From: Gnetum montanum
Lineage: Eukaryota > Streptophyta > Gnetopsida > Gnetales > Gnetaceae
Reading direction: 5' to 3'
DNA: 64,000 nucleotides
Assembly (NCBI GenBank): GCA_015680685.1
Contig: MNCI01030629.1
Location: 427,980 to 491,979 of the forward strand
Position 1 is the first letter of the stretch; the number at the start of each line of letters is the position of its first letter. The notes under the pieces were generated by a model. The model made no database searches. It saw only the letters and a program-made list of their open reading frames with translations, and was not told where the DNA came from. Below, piece after piece: positions 44,441-56,183 of the stretch. Both the position numbers and the translations under genes were made by a program.

Positions 44441-46913
44441 TGAAACACCACTAATTTTAGCTTAGCACTTTGAATTGAAAATGACTTAAGCCCTTTCAAG
44501 CATTCAGAAAGAAAAATTTGGCTAAGACATTAAGCTCACACCTAGCCTGCCCAAGGCAGTTTGCTCATCTCTAGCATAAACAACTCCAAAATCAAATCAA
44601 AAGTGGAAGGCGATTGCCCAAAGTTCAAAAATTCTAATGTCCAGCTTCCTCTTGTTCTGCTCTTCTAGCATCAGAGTTCTGTACTTGGCCACCATTTCCT
44701 AGATCTCAGCCAGGCCCAACCACATTCCTACATCCTATTGGTTCTGGGTTTTTATTTTGTTTCACTACTGATTTACTGCTAGTGCGGGTGTTGCTATTGT
44801 TGTTGGTTTTCGAAGAAGTGTGTGTAATACCAGAAGGCACAAGGCAAGTGAAGCATGCGTCAATGTCACGCAGGATTGTCATGCTGGATGCTGGACATAT
44901 ACTAGAATTCACGCTAGGTGTGAGTGCAGGCCAAGTCATATTAAAGCCCAAAATCAACACGCGCTACAGATTCTGTTAAAATTTAGAGTAATCTCTGGCG
45001 TCAGCATTTACCTAAACCAAGTTCATAGGATTTTGGCAACTAAACCAAACACGGCCTAAGGAATTGGAACGAGTCCCACTGTGAGAGAGATTTCTCACTG
45101 AAAGTTGATTCAAAAAAAAATCTTTACAGAATTTCACGAGGAACTCCAAAAGTGCTACCCCTTCATTACATTATTTACCGTCGGTAGTTATAGAGCCAGC
45201 AAGTAGCGTAGCCGTCTATGCATGCCTAGATCCAAATTCTAGAAGCTTGCATGTGGTTGATAGAGGTTTTTAGGAGGTGCAGTAGCAAAGACAGAGAGGG
45301 AGATTGTCTATATTCATGCATACGCATGAGATGATGTGAAAGTGAAAGAATCGTCAGGCCAGGCGAGTTGGAAGGAGCCACTACCTTGCGTGATGGCGTA
45401 CAGCAGTAGCTTCTTTTGGCGAGCCATGCGTGTACAAATCATTTCCATAGGTAGGAATAACAGGCATATGAGCAAGTTTACTAACGTGTGTATGAATGCG
45501 GAACAAAGCTTGCAGGGCTCCTCCATAGGCTATGAAATGGTTTGGCTCACCGTCGCAGGAGCTACAGTTCTAGATTTGTTTGAGGTAGTCGCAGGTAAGT
45601 TTCACCAACAGTAAACCAACATCCAATTGCCCTGCAGCAGTAGTAGCATTTTGGCGATCCTAGTTGCCAGTTCAGAATTTAATGTTAATTATGGATTGGT
45701 TTCGGCAACAGTTGAAGGATGGATTATAGAAACTTCTTGATCGATGCCGTCGGGTCTGTGCATATGCTATCCTGTCCAGTTCAAGATCCTCGTGGGTGCA
45801 CATCAGCACATTTGCGTATGATGGGGCTGCATTGCTGTGTAGATTTCAGTGGGATTCCATTGTGAAGCCACTATTTCTGTTTTTGTTTTGGTTGAGTTTG
45901 AGTCTGAATTCGATCTCGGTATTATCTGGATTGGATTACAGGTAGTAGGGACTTCTCGGTGACCCAATGGGAGCCCTCGGCGATTCTCTCATGTGTTTTT
46001 TTTCTCACTATTTTTTGTACAATGGCAAAGAGACATGGAAGCCCACTCAAAAGCGAACCGGATATTGAAAAAAGAAAAAAAATTATAATTTTTCAAGCGA
46101 GCTAGAGCCAGAGCTAATCCTTCTAAATTTTCTTTAAAAATTTTTATCACTTGAGGGCTTGTTTTTCTAATTTGTTTGTATCTTCATGGGCTTGAATGAC
46201 CCACAAATTGTAAAATGCAATGTACCTGGTCAAGAATGTAGCTTGCCAACACACATCCAACTCATACACAACTATCCAAACACATATACATTGAACCTAG
46301 TCAAAGAATGCAACTATCCAGCACCCAACCCAATCCTATAAATACCTTATCAATTCACATAAACTGGGAGGCAAAAATTGGAGAGACTGGCAACTCTGAA
46401 GAAGGACAGAATTTACAATCCTTGGGTGCTCGGAAAACCTAATTGTTGGCTTCTAAGTGTTTCTCATGTTCATCCCATTTCATTATCACATCATCGCGTC
46501 ATATCATTTTGGGGCTAGGCATTTGACTTGCCATCCACATGTGTGCAACTATGCTTTGACCAGTGCATATTTTTGTTTAAGCAATACAATACAGTTTCAT
46601 TATTTCCTTCCATTTACATTATTTACTTCGGTTTATGCTTTGTTTACAATATAGCTCTGTTTACACTTTATTTAAAATTTAATACGTTCTGTTTACATTT
46701 CATATTGCTGTTTGCATTCTAACCCCAGCGCTAGCCATAGCTTACACTCGAGGAAGTCCTTGGTTGATCTGTATGCAGACCATCCAAGGCACTCTGCCTT
46801 CATTTACTTTTCTGGCTTACCCTCGGGCGAAGGCAGAGTCAGCTGTGGCTATCTGATGATGTTTCGATGTCTATTTCCTTTCCAGCCTTACATCGACTAT
46901 TTAGGTCAGTACA
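44441..46913 (+). mobile_element. Tat 5' LTR (2473 bp)
   Basis: Starts TGAAACACCACTAATT and ends GGTCAGTACA. The TATA box TATAAATA is at 46,337-46,344. Upstream, 45,300-45,960 has a different, gene-like texture with splice-like sites (CAGGTAAGT at about 45,592-45,600; TTACAG at about 45,937-45,942). Downstream, a TTTAC-rich tract lies at 46,610-46,710. ORFs inside the LTR (for example 45,336-45,614) are not intact in the other LTR. Confidence 0.92.
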
Positions 46914-46918
46914 GTTTT

Positions 46919-46936
46919 TGGCGCTAGAAGGAGGGC
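46919..46936 (+). other. Primer-binding site of the Tat element
   Basis: TGGCGCTAGAAGGAGGGC begins five bases after the LTR end and has the TGG start expected for pairing with a tRNA CCA end. I cannot assign the tRNA with certainty. Confidence 0.75.
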
Positions 46937-47603
46937 CTACTCGCTTGTTGTTATTGGTCAAAATGTTACTACCTGTCAAAACTCATTTATCTTGCCAATT
47001 TGAGTCTCCTGATCCCTATTTATCACACTAAGCTTGTATCACGCCACGCTACAATTGCTTGCGATCCAACTCCATTCATCTACCCTAGTCCATTCACGTT
47101 TATCATGGAATCTTTCCAAGCCAACCCAGTAACACTACTGATTGCTGAATTTGGAGTCGAAGCTTCAAATGCTGTGACTGCTACAGAATCCATAACCATT
47201 ATTGAACACATAAATCCTCAAGGCCCTACACACCAATCCCTTAGGCTACAGGGTAAAGGCCCTATTCATGCGACTCTTACACCCAAATAGTATAATTTTA
47301 TCTGTGTCAAAATCCAAGCCAAACTACCCATTGATTATGTAGAGAGGGAAACTAAGCGAGAATATGAATTCATCCACAAAGGAGGACGTGAGTTTATCCC
47401 TTCTACATTTGACATAATCCCACTGTCTGAAAACCATCATAAACTCATATCCCAGCTTCTTATGGCTAGAAGTCAAGCCTTACAACTACCTCCCATAGAG
47501 CCTCAAGATGAAGAAGATGACTTTACAGCCCAATCTGAACATGGAGAATCATACCATACCGTTAGCCCCCATGCCCACACAAACCCATTATTTGATCCTT
47601 TTC

Positions 47604-47697
47604 TGGAAGAAACTGTGTTTCCTTCTTCATCTGCAAACACTTGACCACCNTTGGAAGAAACTGTGTTTCCTTCTTCATCTGCAAACACTTGACCACC
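47604..47697. repeat. 46-bp duplication around a single N (assembly join)
   Basis: 47,604-47,649 equals 47,652-47,697, with N at 47,650. It lies inside Tat gag. Confidence 0.85.
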
Positions 47698-49667
47698 GTG
47701 TTCCCCATTCTATTCCTATCATTCCTCCACCAGTTCAGTCCCAACAACTCCCCCAAACCAACGTAGGGTCAATCTTCCAACCTCAAGTAATTGGAATACC
47801 ATCAGTCATACCAACTTCCACATCCACCCATTACATACCCTAGGTGCAGATTTATGGGGCACCATTGATTACTCTAACCCAACATGTGCAAGGTGTTACC
47901 TCACAACCTGTAGCTGGGCAGTGGGCTCCACCGATGGTCTCAGTCCTGAATACCATCCCACCACAACAAATGTTAGCCCAACAACCTGCCTTTCCACAAA
48001 CAATGCAACAATTAAACCATTATCATCCACAATCCACTCAATCCACCAGTTTGCCTATCGCCCAAGAATGGGCAGACACACAAAAAATGATGCACTCGTT
48101 GGCAGAAGAATTAAAACACCTTAAAACTTTCAACAATGAGGAAGTCAAGGTACTAGATTTCTATCAAGATGACCCAATTGACCCCTCAGTTCCACCCTTG
48201 ACCTTGCCAAAAGGAGTCTCATTACCTCAACTGACCAAGTACAATGGAGAAGGGGACCCAAATGCCCACCTAGTGACATTTAGAACTAAAAGCCTTTTAC
48301 TTCAAGCATGGCCCCATGTAATTTTGTGAGTGTTTGCAATGTCCTTAACCGGAAAAGCCTTAGACTGGTACCGATCTTTACCCCGTAGCTCCATATCTTC
48401 TTTAGAGAATCTATTGCATTAGTTTGTCACCTGTTTCAAGTACAATTTGAAACCTGAAGCCACGTTAGATAGCTTGATTCAAGTTAAACAAGCGCCATTG
48501 GAGTCAGCACAAAAATTTATCCAAAGGTGGAGTGCAGCCTTAAGCGAACTTCATGAACCTATCCTCGAAAAATATTTACTCACTATCTTTAAGTCAACCG
48601 TGAATGACTTTATCAAGTCAAAAATTTACTACTTGAAAGCCTGCACATTGAGCCAAACATTCGTACAAATCAAAGACATAGAATAAGCGGCATAAACAAG
48701 TAATGACCCAGCCTACTCAACCTTTAGAAGCCAATACACAAGGAACGATAAATCTAAAACAATGATAGCAGCAATAGCTAAAGGAAAACAACCCGCTATC
48801 CCAAACAACTATGAAAGAACCACATCCACTCATACACCTAGAAATTCCTCAAATAGAAACAACAACACAAGTCATGCCCGTACCTTTGAAAGGAAAGACC
48901 CTGCTCAATACACACCATTGCCCATGAAGCTTCACAACTACTTGATCAACTTCTAAAGGCTGGGCTAATTTAACATAAACAAATGTCTCCTGCGGCCTCG
49001 CAAAGGCATGATCGCTTTTGCGAATTGGCCAAAAATATAGCTTTAGCAACAGCCAATGAACCTCCCATTCCAAAAGAATTTAGGTTGGATAGGTTTTGTG
49101 AATATCACCAATGATGTGGTCTTGGGACTAATTACTGCTTTGCATTGAAACAAGACATACAACGTATGATAGATGGGGGTGAAGTAGTGTTCGATGAGAC
49201 AAACTTGGTAAGGCCTCAAAACTAATCCATGGGGGTCTATAAGGATCCTCTCAATACCAAAACCAACGATGTCCCATATGTGATTAATACTGTCCATGTG
49301 GAAGACGGACAAGACGTTCCTTGAAATCCTTTTGTGATTCATGGGCATTCAGAAAACACATCTACCTCAATATATCCTCAAACCCCTTTTACCATGCGCA
49401 CATCCCCCACACCATCAAAACCATTCATCATCCGTGTACCTCCTTTGGTTGCCACCACAACAAACATACCATCTGAAAATCGACCCATTCCCTTTGTGGT
49501 CCTGGTGCCAAAACACCTTGGCACACAATCCACCTCCGCTTCTCAACGACCTTTGCGAGAACGTCTTGCTAATAGGCTAATAAGAGAGCACTTGGAAAAA
49601 GAAAAAAGAGAGCACATGGAGAGAGAAAACCATGGACACGAATTAGGATTGCCAAAGCCTACACTAC

Positions 49668-49758
49668 GAAACACCATCCCCATGAGTCCATCCATTAATG
49701 AGCCTAGTACAANGAAACACCATCCCCATGAGTCCATCCATTAATGAGCCTAGTACAA
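49668..49758. repeat. 45-bp duplication around a single N (assembly join)
   Basis: 49,668-49,712 equals 49,714-49,758, with N at 49,713. It lies between Tat gag and protease. Confidence 0.85.
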
Positions 49759-49847
49759 GTCACCAAAACAAAGATGAAGTCATGAGTCATATCCCAAACT
49801 CAGCATCCTCAACTAGTAATGTAAAGACCCGTCCATGAGAAATACAA

Positions 49848-50852
49848 ATGCTGGGTCAAATGGACCAAATCTCTACAGATAAGAATGTCCCAAACGGTAA
49901 AGACCTAGCAAATGCGTTGACCCAGGTCACACAAGCCTTAAAACAAAAGAATACTTCTTTAAGTTTGTATGACCTAGTAATGGCTTCACCAGTACATCTA
50001 GAGGCTCTCGTATGGATGCTAACTTCAATTCCTATTAGTGAGGATCTTCCTACAAATGAACCATCCATTTATGTAGTATTATCCCCACAATTTCAAGAAT
50101 CGAAGACCACATCCTTAGAGTTCCACGTTAAGGACATTAAGCTAGATGAGAAAACAAGGGAAATCACCACAGCCCCTATGTTCATAACAATACAGGTTGA
50201 TCATTTCAAAATACATAGGGTGCATGTCGACAATGGTGTGGAAACAAATGTAATACCTTTTTCTGTCATCGAAAAATTGGGACTCATTGAACAAGTACAG
50301 CCCACAACAACCTCTTTCTTGAGATCTTTCAGTGGTTCTCATGTGGGAGTGAAAGGCATGGTTACCTTAGATTTCATAGCAAGTGACCAATTCCCTATAT
50401 CGGTTGAATTCATAGTGGTTGATGAAATGCCAGGGTTTAACTTGATCCTAGGACGTCCTTGGCTAGCTCAACTTAAAGCCGTATCTTCACCAATCCATCA
50501 GGAGATCCACCTACCTTACGAGGGAGGTGAGATCATCATACATGGGGATACAATAGCATCGATCACTTCCTCATACCTTGAGGTAGGTCAAGGGTTGGAA
50601 ACTGAGTTCGTTAAGCCTATACAAGAGACCATGAACATACATCAAAATGTGAACCCAACGTTGACTGACAATCCAACTAGCACTGAGGAAACACAAGAAG
50701 ACACAGACATAAGAGCCATTCCTACTAATGTTTCTTGGTTAGAACTACCCTTTGATATCATCGATGAAGGGGAAGGTGAATATAAAATCATATGCATACA
50801 CCTAGCCCCACACATTAAGTTACAAAAGATCAAAAGACAACTCAACAACTAG
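49848..50852 (+). CDS. Tat aspartic protease region (open frame)
   Basis: A 334-codon open frame. The protease core has VHVDNGVETNVIPFSVIEKL (50,223-50,282), in which the catalytic triad position reads D-N-G rather than D-T/S-G. It continues with FSGSHVGVKGMVTLDF, then VDEMPGFNLILGRPWL (50,417-50,464), the usual end motif of the domain. I believe D-N-G also occurs in related Tat/Ogre proteases, so it need not mean loss of function. It follows gag and precedes RT on the same strand; it would process the polyprotein. Confidence 0.85.
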   Translation: MLGQMDQISTDKNVPNGKDLANALTQVTQALKQKNTSLSLYDLVMASPVHLEALVWMLTSIPISEDLPTNEPSIYVVLSPQFQESKTTSLEFHVKDIKLDEKTREITTAPMFITIQVDHFKIHRVHVDNGVETNVIPFSVIEKLGLIEQVQPTTTSFLRSFSGSHVGVKGMVTLDFIASDQFPISVEFIVVDEMPGFNLILGRPWLAQLKAVSSPIHQEIHLPYEGGEIIIHGDTIASITSSYLEVGQGLETEFVKPIQETMNIHQNVNPTLTDNPTSTEETQEDTDIRAIPTNVSWLELPFDIIDEGEGEYKIICIHLAPHIKLQKIKRQLNN

Positions 50853-51112
50853 AATGAATGAGATGAACTGCTTAAAATGACGTTAAACTAGGAACTTTCC
50901 AAAATGACGTTAAAATACAACACGTCTGCAATGACATTAGACTAGCCACTATCAGAAATGGCTAGTTCCATTTAAAACTTCTTGAAAGCGTTACTACCTT
51001 TGGCCCACTATGGCATAAAACTAATAATCCTTTCTTTAACAACAGATGCAACAGTCCATCAAGACTCTAAACTGATGTACCAAGCCCNGAACCATACGGA
51101 GATATAGAAAGA
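50853..51112 (+). other. Linker between Tat protease and RT with short repeats
   Basis: No clear coding frame. Short recurring pieces are seen, such as AATGACGTTAAA (50,877 and 50,903 regions) and GACTAGCC/GGCTAG. A single N lies at 51,088, this one without a flanking duplication. Confidence 0.55.
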
Positions 51113-52208
51113 GTGATTCGCCTAGAATCTTTGGATCTAAATCCATCCACCTATACCGATTTGATAGCCTCCACTCAAGAAACGTTAGACTGGCCTAAAA
51201 ACGTAGCTAAAACTCTAGATCTAGAAGCTAACAATATCACTGAAGATCCTCTAGTTGAAATCCCCATTACCACAATCAATGATGAAGCCAAGACCTTGAA
51301 ATTAAGTGCCTTACTAGATCCGCAACTTGTAGGTGACATCACTCAGGTTTTAAAAGACAACATAAAAACATTCGCATGGTTTTATACAGACATGCCAGGA
51401 CTAGACCCCCGGATCATCCAACATAGCATTATTCTTGATTTAAAAAATTAAACCAGTAAAGCAAAAAGCACGAAAGGTTAGACCCGAAGTGCCATTAGTA
51501 GTCCGCGCTGAGATCACAAAGCTTTACCAAGCCGATTTCATTCGAGCCATCAACTATTCCAATTGGGTATCAAACATTGTTGTACTTCCCAAGAAGAATG
51601 GTAGTATATGCATATGTATTGACTTCCATGACCTCAACATAGCCACTATAAAGGATGACTTTCCTCTGCCCAATATTGATCAACTTATTGACACGACTGC
51701 TGGAGATGCACTGTTATCCTTTATGGACGGATTTTCAGGCTACAATCAGATAAGAATTAATCTAGAGCATCAACTCAGAACAACTTTTATGACACCTTGG
51801 GGATAATTTTGTTATACAATGATGTCATTTGGTCTTAAAAATGCAAGTGCTACATATCAGCAAGTAATGACATACATATTTAGTGACTACATGCTTAATT
51901 TTCTCAATGATTATGTTGATGATATAGCGGTCAAGTCTAAAACAACTGAACAACATGCAAAATATCTAGACTTAGTGCTTAAACGTTGTCTCAAATATGA
52001 CCTTAGGCTCAACCCAAAAAAGTGTGTCTTCAATGTTAAAATGGGAAAAATGCTTGGTTTCCTAGTTTCCAAAACAAGGATACAGGTAGACCCCGATAAG
52101 GTTAAAGCGATAACCAATATGCAACCACCATGAAACCTTACCGAACTACGTGGCCGCCAAGGTAGGCTACAATTCATTAGATGCTTTATCAAAAGGCTGA
52201 CGGATAAG
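51113..52208 (+). pseudogene. Tat reverse transcriptase, lightly damaged
   Basis: After a linker (51,113-51,450) an extra A in the run at about 51,441-51,446 shifts the frame. Motifs in order: VVLPKKNGSICICIDFHDLN (about 51,576-51,638), FPLPNIDQLID (51,660-51,692), LLSFMDGFSGYNQI (51,714-51,755), SFGLKNASATYQ, YVDDIAVKSK with the catalytic D-D (51,912-51,941), and GFLVSKTRIQVDPDKVKAI (about 52,056-52,112). Stops: TAA at about 51,805 and TGA at 52,132-52,134, where an Arg codon CGA is likely. The motif set places it in the Tat branch. Confidence 0.92.
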
Positions 52209-52700
52209 TTGAGTCCCATGCAACATCTATTACGAAAGAATGTACATTTCCAATGGACTCAACAATGCCAAGAAGCGTTTGAGAATGTAAAACAAGAGTT
52301 GGCCCAAGTACCAATTGCTTATCCTACACAAAGTGACAAACCTTTCTACATCTATCTTGCAACTTCTGGTTCTTCCATCACATCCATTCTTTGTCAAAAA
52401 TGTCAACATGGGGCCAAGCTCCCTGTATACTATCTAAGCCATGCTTTAATAGCCCATGAACAACGATACAACGACGTAGAAAAATCATGCCTTGCCCTCG
52501 TCTTCTCTTTGAATAAATGACAACATTATCTCTTCCGTAATCAAGTTTACATCATTTGCAAGGATAATTTTTTCCATGCCATCACTAATAACATCTATGA
52601 GTTAAGTAGGTTGGCTAGGTGGAAAGCGATGATTGCAGAGTTTGATTTACACTATGTTGCTCAATCTTCCACAAAAGGTCAAGCAATAGCCACGCAACTA
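52209..52700 (+). pseudogene. Tat first RNase H, degenerate
   Basis: Standard gypsy RNase H position. It reads FYIYLATSGSSITSIL (about 52,344-52,391), where autonomous gypsy elements carry a catalytic Asp (L-D-A-S-D); that residue is absent here. YYLSHALIAHEQRYNDVEKS follows (about 52,428-52,487). A TGA stop lies at 52,518-52,520, where Arg is expected. Decay of this domain alongside a second RNase H is known for Tat elements. Confidence 0.8.
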
Positions 52701-52775
52701 ACCGTCTCGCCGACGCACAATCAAGCAACGATAAACCCCAAATTCCCAAATGAAAATGTTAACAGTATAGACACC

Positions 52776-53200
52776 GTACTTGATGATTATGAGGCAATCC
52801 TCTACTTCGATGGAGCCTCAACCTCTCAAGGAGGAAGTGTCGTAGCTATTTTAACATACCCCTCTGGAGAAATCCAACCTTCTACCTACCACTTAAACTT
52901 TCCTTACACCAATAATGTAGCAGAATATGAAGGTCTTCTTAGAGGACTTCAAGTAGTGCTAACTTCAGGAATCTCACGCCTTGTAGTTCGAGGTGATTTG
53001 CAATTGGTTATTAATCAAGTCACTAAAGTCTACGCATGCAAAGCTCTCCATTTGCAACTGTATTGTGATCTGACTAAACATCTAGTGGGACAACTAGTAG
53101 AAGTGGATATACAACACGTCCCTAGAAGCAAGAATACCATTGCTGATGCACTTGCCACACTAGCCTTAAACATGACACCTAAAATGTTTCATGCATTGCC
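52776..53200 (+). CDS. Tat second RNase H (archaeal type), intact frame
   Basis: Part of an open frame from 52,611 to 53,558. It starts ILYFDGASTSQGGS (52,798-52,839) with the first catalytic Asp, then NNVAEYEGLLRGLQ (52,912-52,953) with the Glu, VVRGDLQLVINQV (52,984-53,022) with the second Asp, and HVPRSKNTIADALATLA (53,119-53,169) with the last Asp. These features mark the RNase H that the Tat lineage gained in addition to its own. It lies between the degenerate RNase H and integrase and would do the actual RNA removal. Confidence 0.9.
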
Positions 53201-54146
53201 TAGTTCTATAACCAGTTGTGCTGAACCTATAATTAACACTCTAAATGAAGTACTTATAGCATCTGTTAGTACAACACACGCAATAGAATGGTATGATGAC
53301 GTAAAAGAGTATCTTCTAAGAGGCGAACCTCCACAACACTTGACAAATGCTCAAAAGGACGTCGTACGAAAACGTTCTCGCCAATACACATTAATAGGCA
53401 ACACCTTGTGTCATAAATCATATGAAGGTATTATGCTAATATGCATTAGTAGCACTGATGATCAAACGATTGTAGAACAAATCCACGAAGGACTTTGTGG
53501 AGGGCACATAGCACCTAAAGCAATGGCAATGAAGATTAGATGCTTAGGCTATTACTAGCCACACATGGAATACGATTGCATCTCCAAGGTTAGAACATGT
53601 GACATCTGCCAAAAGCACAGTAATCTGATACGTGTGCCACCTAACGAATTGCATACCGCACAAATCACATGACCATTCCAAAAATGGGGTTTAGACTTAG
53701 TTAGACCAATAACGCCATCATCCTCAGTAGGCCATAGCTTCATTATCACTGCAACTGAATATTTCACAAAATGGGTGGAAGTTATTCCTCCTAGGAAGAC
53801 CACGTCAAAACATGTTTGCACCTTTATAATGGAAAATATTGTAACTCGTTTTGGTATTCCAATGACCATTGTTACCGACAATGGACCACAATTCAGCAGC
53901 GCAGATACCAAAATATTTTGTGAAAGTCTGGGCATTAAACATGCGTTTTCATCACCTTACTACCCACAGAGCAATGGTCAAGCGGAGGCTACAAACAAAA
54001 CTATCATCATAGTGCTCAAAAAGATGCTGAATCAGAGCAAGAAACGATGGCATGAACAATTAGTCTACGCTTTGTGGGCTTATATAATGACACATCGAAC
54101 ATCCACGGGAAAAACTCCATATAGTCTTGTATACAGATCTGAAGCT
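53201..54146 (+). pseudogene. Tat integrase, cut by a gap
   Basis: The zinc region has HEGLCGGHIAPKAMA (53,488-53,532) and CDICQKH (about 53,602-53,622). TAG at 53,556-53,558 lies where Trp is expected (G-Y-Y-W), and a TGA near 53,670 also replaces Trp. The core keeps its catalytic residues: TEYFTKWVEV (53,755-53,784), RFGIPMTIVTDNGPQF (53,850-53,897) and SNGQAEATNK (about 53,970-53,999). The frame is open from 53,775 to the gap at 54,147, ending GKTPYSLVYRSEA. Confidence 0.9.
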
Positions 54147-54456
54147 NNNNNNNNNNNNNNNNNNNNNNNNNNNNNNNNNNNNNNNNNNNNNNNNNNNNNN
54201 NNNNNNNNNNNNNNNNNNNNNNNNNNNNNNNNNNNNNNNNNNNNNNNNNNNNNNNNNNNNNNNNNNNNNNNNNNNNNNNNNNNNNNNNNNNNNNNNNNNN
54301 NNNNNNNNNNNNNNNNNNNNNNNNNNNNNNNNNNNNNNNNNNNNNNNNNNNNNNNNNNNNNNNNNNNNNNNNNNNNNNNNNNNNNNNNNNNNNNNNNNNN
54401 NNNNNNNNNNNNNNNNNNNNNNNNNNNNNNNNNNNNNNNNNNNNNNNNNNNNNNNN
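54147..54456. other. Assembly gap (310 N)
   Basis: A run of N covering the C-terminal part of integrase and the start of a minisatellite, which probably caused the gap. Confidence 0.99.
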
Positions 54457-54830
54457 ATCACTTAAAACTGATACCACAGAATAGTCCTGGATCATGACTT
54501 AAAACTGATACCACAGAACAATCTTGGATCATGACTTAAAACTGATACCACATAACAGTCCTGGATCATGACTTAAAACTAATACCACAGAATAGTCCTA
54601 GATCATGACTTAAAACTGATACCATAGAATAGTCCTGGATCATGACTTAAAATTGATACCACAGAACAATCCTAGATCATGACTTAAAACTGATACCATA
54701 GAACAGTCCTGGATCATGACTTAAAATTGATGCCACAGAATAGTCCTGGATCATGACTTAAAACTGATACCACAGAGTAGTCCTGGCATCATAACTTAAA
54801 ACTGATACCACAGAGTTCTGTCTGGTATGA
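54457..54830 (+). repeat. 37-bp minisatellite in the Tat 3' region
   Basis: About ten head-to-tail copies of a unit beginning GACTTAAAACTGATACCACA and ending with a TCCTGGATCAT stretch. The first copies begin at 54,496 and 54,533, exactly 37 bp apart. The array runs out of the N gap, so its true length is unknown. Units differ by single changes, mostly transitions. Confidence 0.95.
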
Positions 54831-56183
54831 AACTAAACTGCTACATCTATCCACCATCACATGAAACTAGCATCCAGAGTCCACTAAGACTATAAACTAG
54901 TTTTCCTCTTCATAGTCCACTATGACTATAAACTAGCAATGCATCGTCCGCTACGACACTAAACTAGCACCGTCCAAGGGGTTATGATGTGAAAATAACC
55001 CACGACAGTTTGCTAAGACTATAAACTAGTGTCATCATCGATGACCAGGCAAAACTTGAAAAGATCTGTTGTTGCAGTTGGTTATTCCTGTTCCACAAAG
55101 ACTTGTTGCATGATTCATCCCATGGGGCCTAATGAAACTGATGTTGTTCATGTTTCTGTTTACTTTGAAAGCTACACATGGTGACTCCATCTCCTTGTTT
55201 AAAGTGTTTAGCTGACTGTTTCATTTGTGGTTTTCTTGTCTTCTTAGAGTTGTGTTTGCAGGATGACACTTCTGAGGCATTCGTGCATAGATGCACTTCA
55301 TCATGACGACAAGGTATGGCATTTTTCCTGATGCACGCGAATGGTTTAATCAATATTTTCATAAGTACATTCCTGACTCCCGATGCATCCCCTATTTCCC
55401 GATCATGCTCCCCTTGGCTTATTCAATTACACCCCCTTGATACATTCTGCTCACCCCAAAACTCTTGATACATTGTTGCACACTGTAACTCTCTAAGAAG
55501 TTGTAACGGAAAACATGATACACAGTACATGATGCAAAATGCAAGTGCTCAAACATGAGCACGACACAAAAAGCAAGCTCTTTCAAAAAGACTAAAAAAA
55601 ATGAAAAACAAGAAAAGAAAAAGAGAACAAAAAAAAAGTCAAAGGGAAAAATGCACAAAAAAGGTCTTCATTACCCTGTTGACATCATAAACAAAAAGAC
55701 TATTAGCCATTCTCATACAAGCCCTAGGCGAGAAGGAAATTGTCTTGAAAAAAAGTTACACTTGTGTCTCAAAGAGACCATGTTGCACATCATCGCGTGG
55801 CTTTGGTTATTTACAACGGGCCCCGCAAATACTCTATAGGAGTCCTGTTTCTCCAAAGAATGCACTTCCTATGTCTTGGCTCCAAGTTTGCTGAACACTG
55901 GCTATGGACAAGGACCAAAATACAGCTCATTCGCATGAGAGCACTCCTCTCCCACAATCCCAATAGCAATCATAACCCTTGATCAACTCCTAAATTCCCC
56001 CAATTATAATCCCTTGCATCTTGAACCACATCCCCTCAATCCCATGTACTTTTGAAAACGGTGCGATAATATCCAGCCAAGGGCTGATGGTTAATGTTTG
56101 GTACTTATTTGTTCATGGTGTTTGCACTTCTTTGTCGACGCCTCTCAAGTGAATTCCTCCAGACATCAACAAAAAGGGGCCAA
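54831..56183 (+). other. Tat 3' untranslated region with PPT
   Basis: No supported gene. Short degenerate repeats with GACTATAAACTAG occur at 54,880-55,030. An A-rich tract lies at 55,580-55,650, where an ORF is rich in Lys by composition only. The PPT AAAAAGGGGCC is at 56,171-56,181, followed by AA and the LTR. Confidence 0.7.

Larger units (their letters stand above)
47105..49840 (+). pseudogene. Tat gag, decayed
   Basis: The likely start is the ATG at 47,105. A Pro/Gln-rich stretch lies at 47,700-48,080, then the gag core: KYNGEGDPNAHLVTFRTK (48,238-48,291), LTGKALDWYRSL (about 48,344-48,380) and the stretch from 48,447 to 48,686. A knuckle-like C-E-Y-H ... N-Y-C is at 49,097-49,138 with a TGA inside. 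Stops include TAG at 47,288 and TGA at 48,327. Two single-N joins (47,650 and 49,713) each duplicate about 45 bp and disturb the frame artificially. A Glu/Arg-rich helix is near 49,550-49,640. Confidence 0.8.

Noticed and set aside
53555-53935. 126-codon minus-strand ORF
   Set aside because: Shadow of the Tat integrase core, whose catalytic motifs are on the plus strand.
54016-54495. Open frames across the 54,147-54,456 gap on the minus strand
   Set aside because: Made of N; the true coding strand is plus (integrase).
54457-54830. Regular repeats as a possible CRISPR array
   Set aside because: The 37-bp units are contiguous with no unique spacers, and the DNA is plant-type; it is a minisatellite.
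55555-55839. Lys-rich 94-codon ORF in the Tat 3' region
   Set aside because: It comes from an A-rich tract; composition explains it and no motif is seen.
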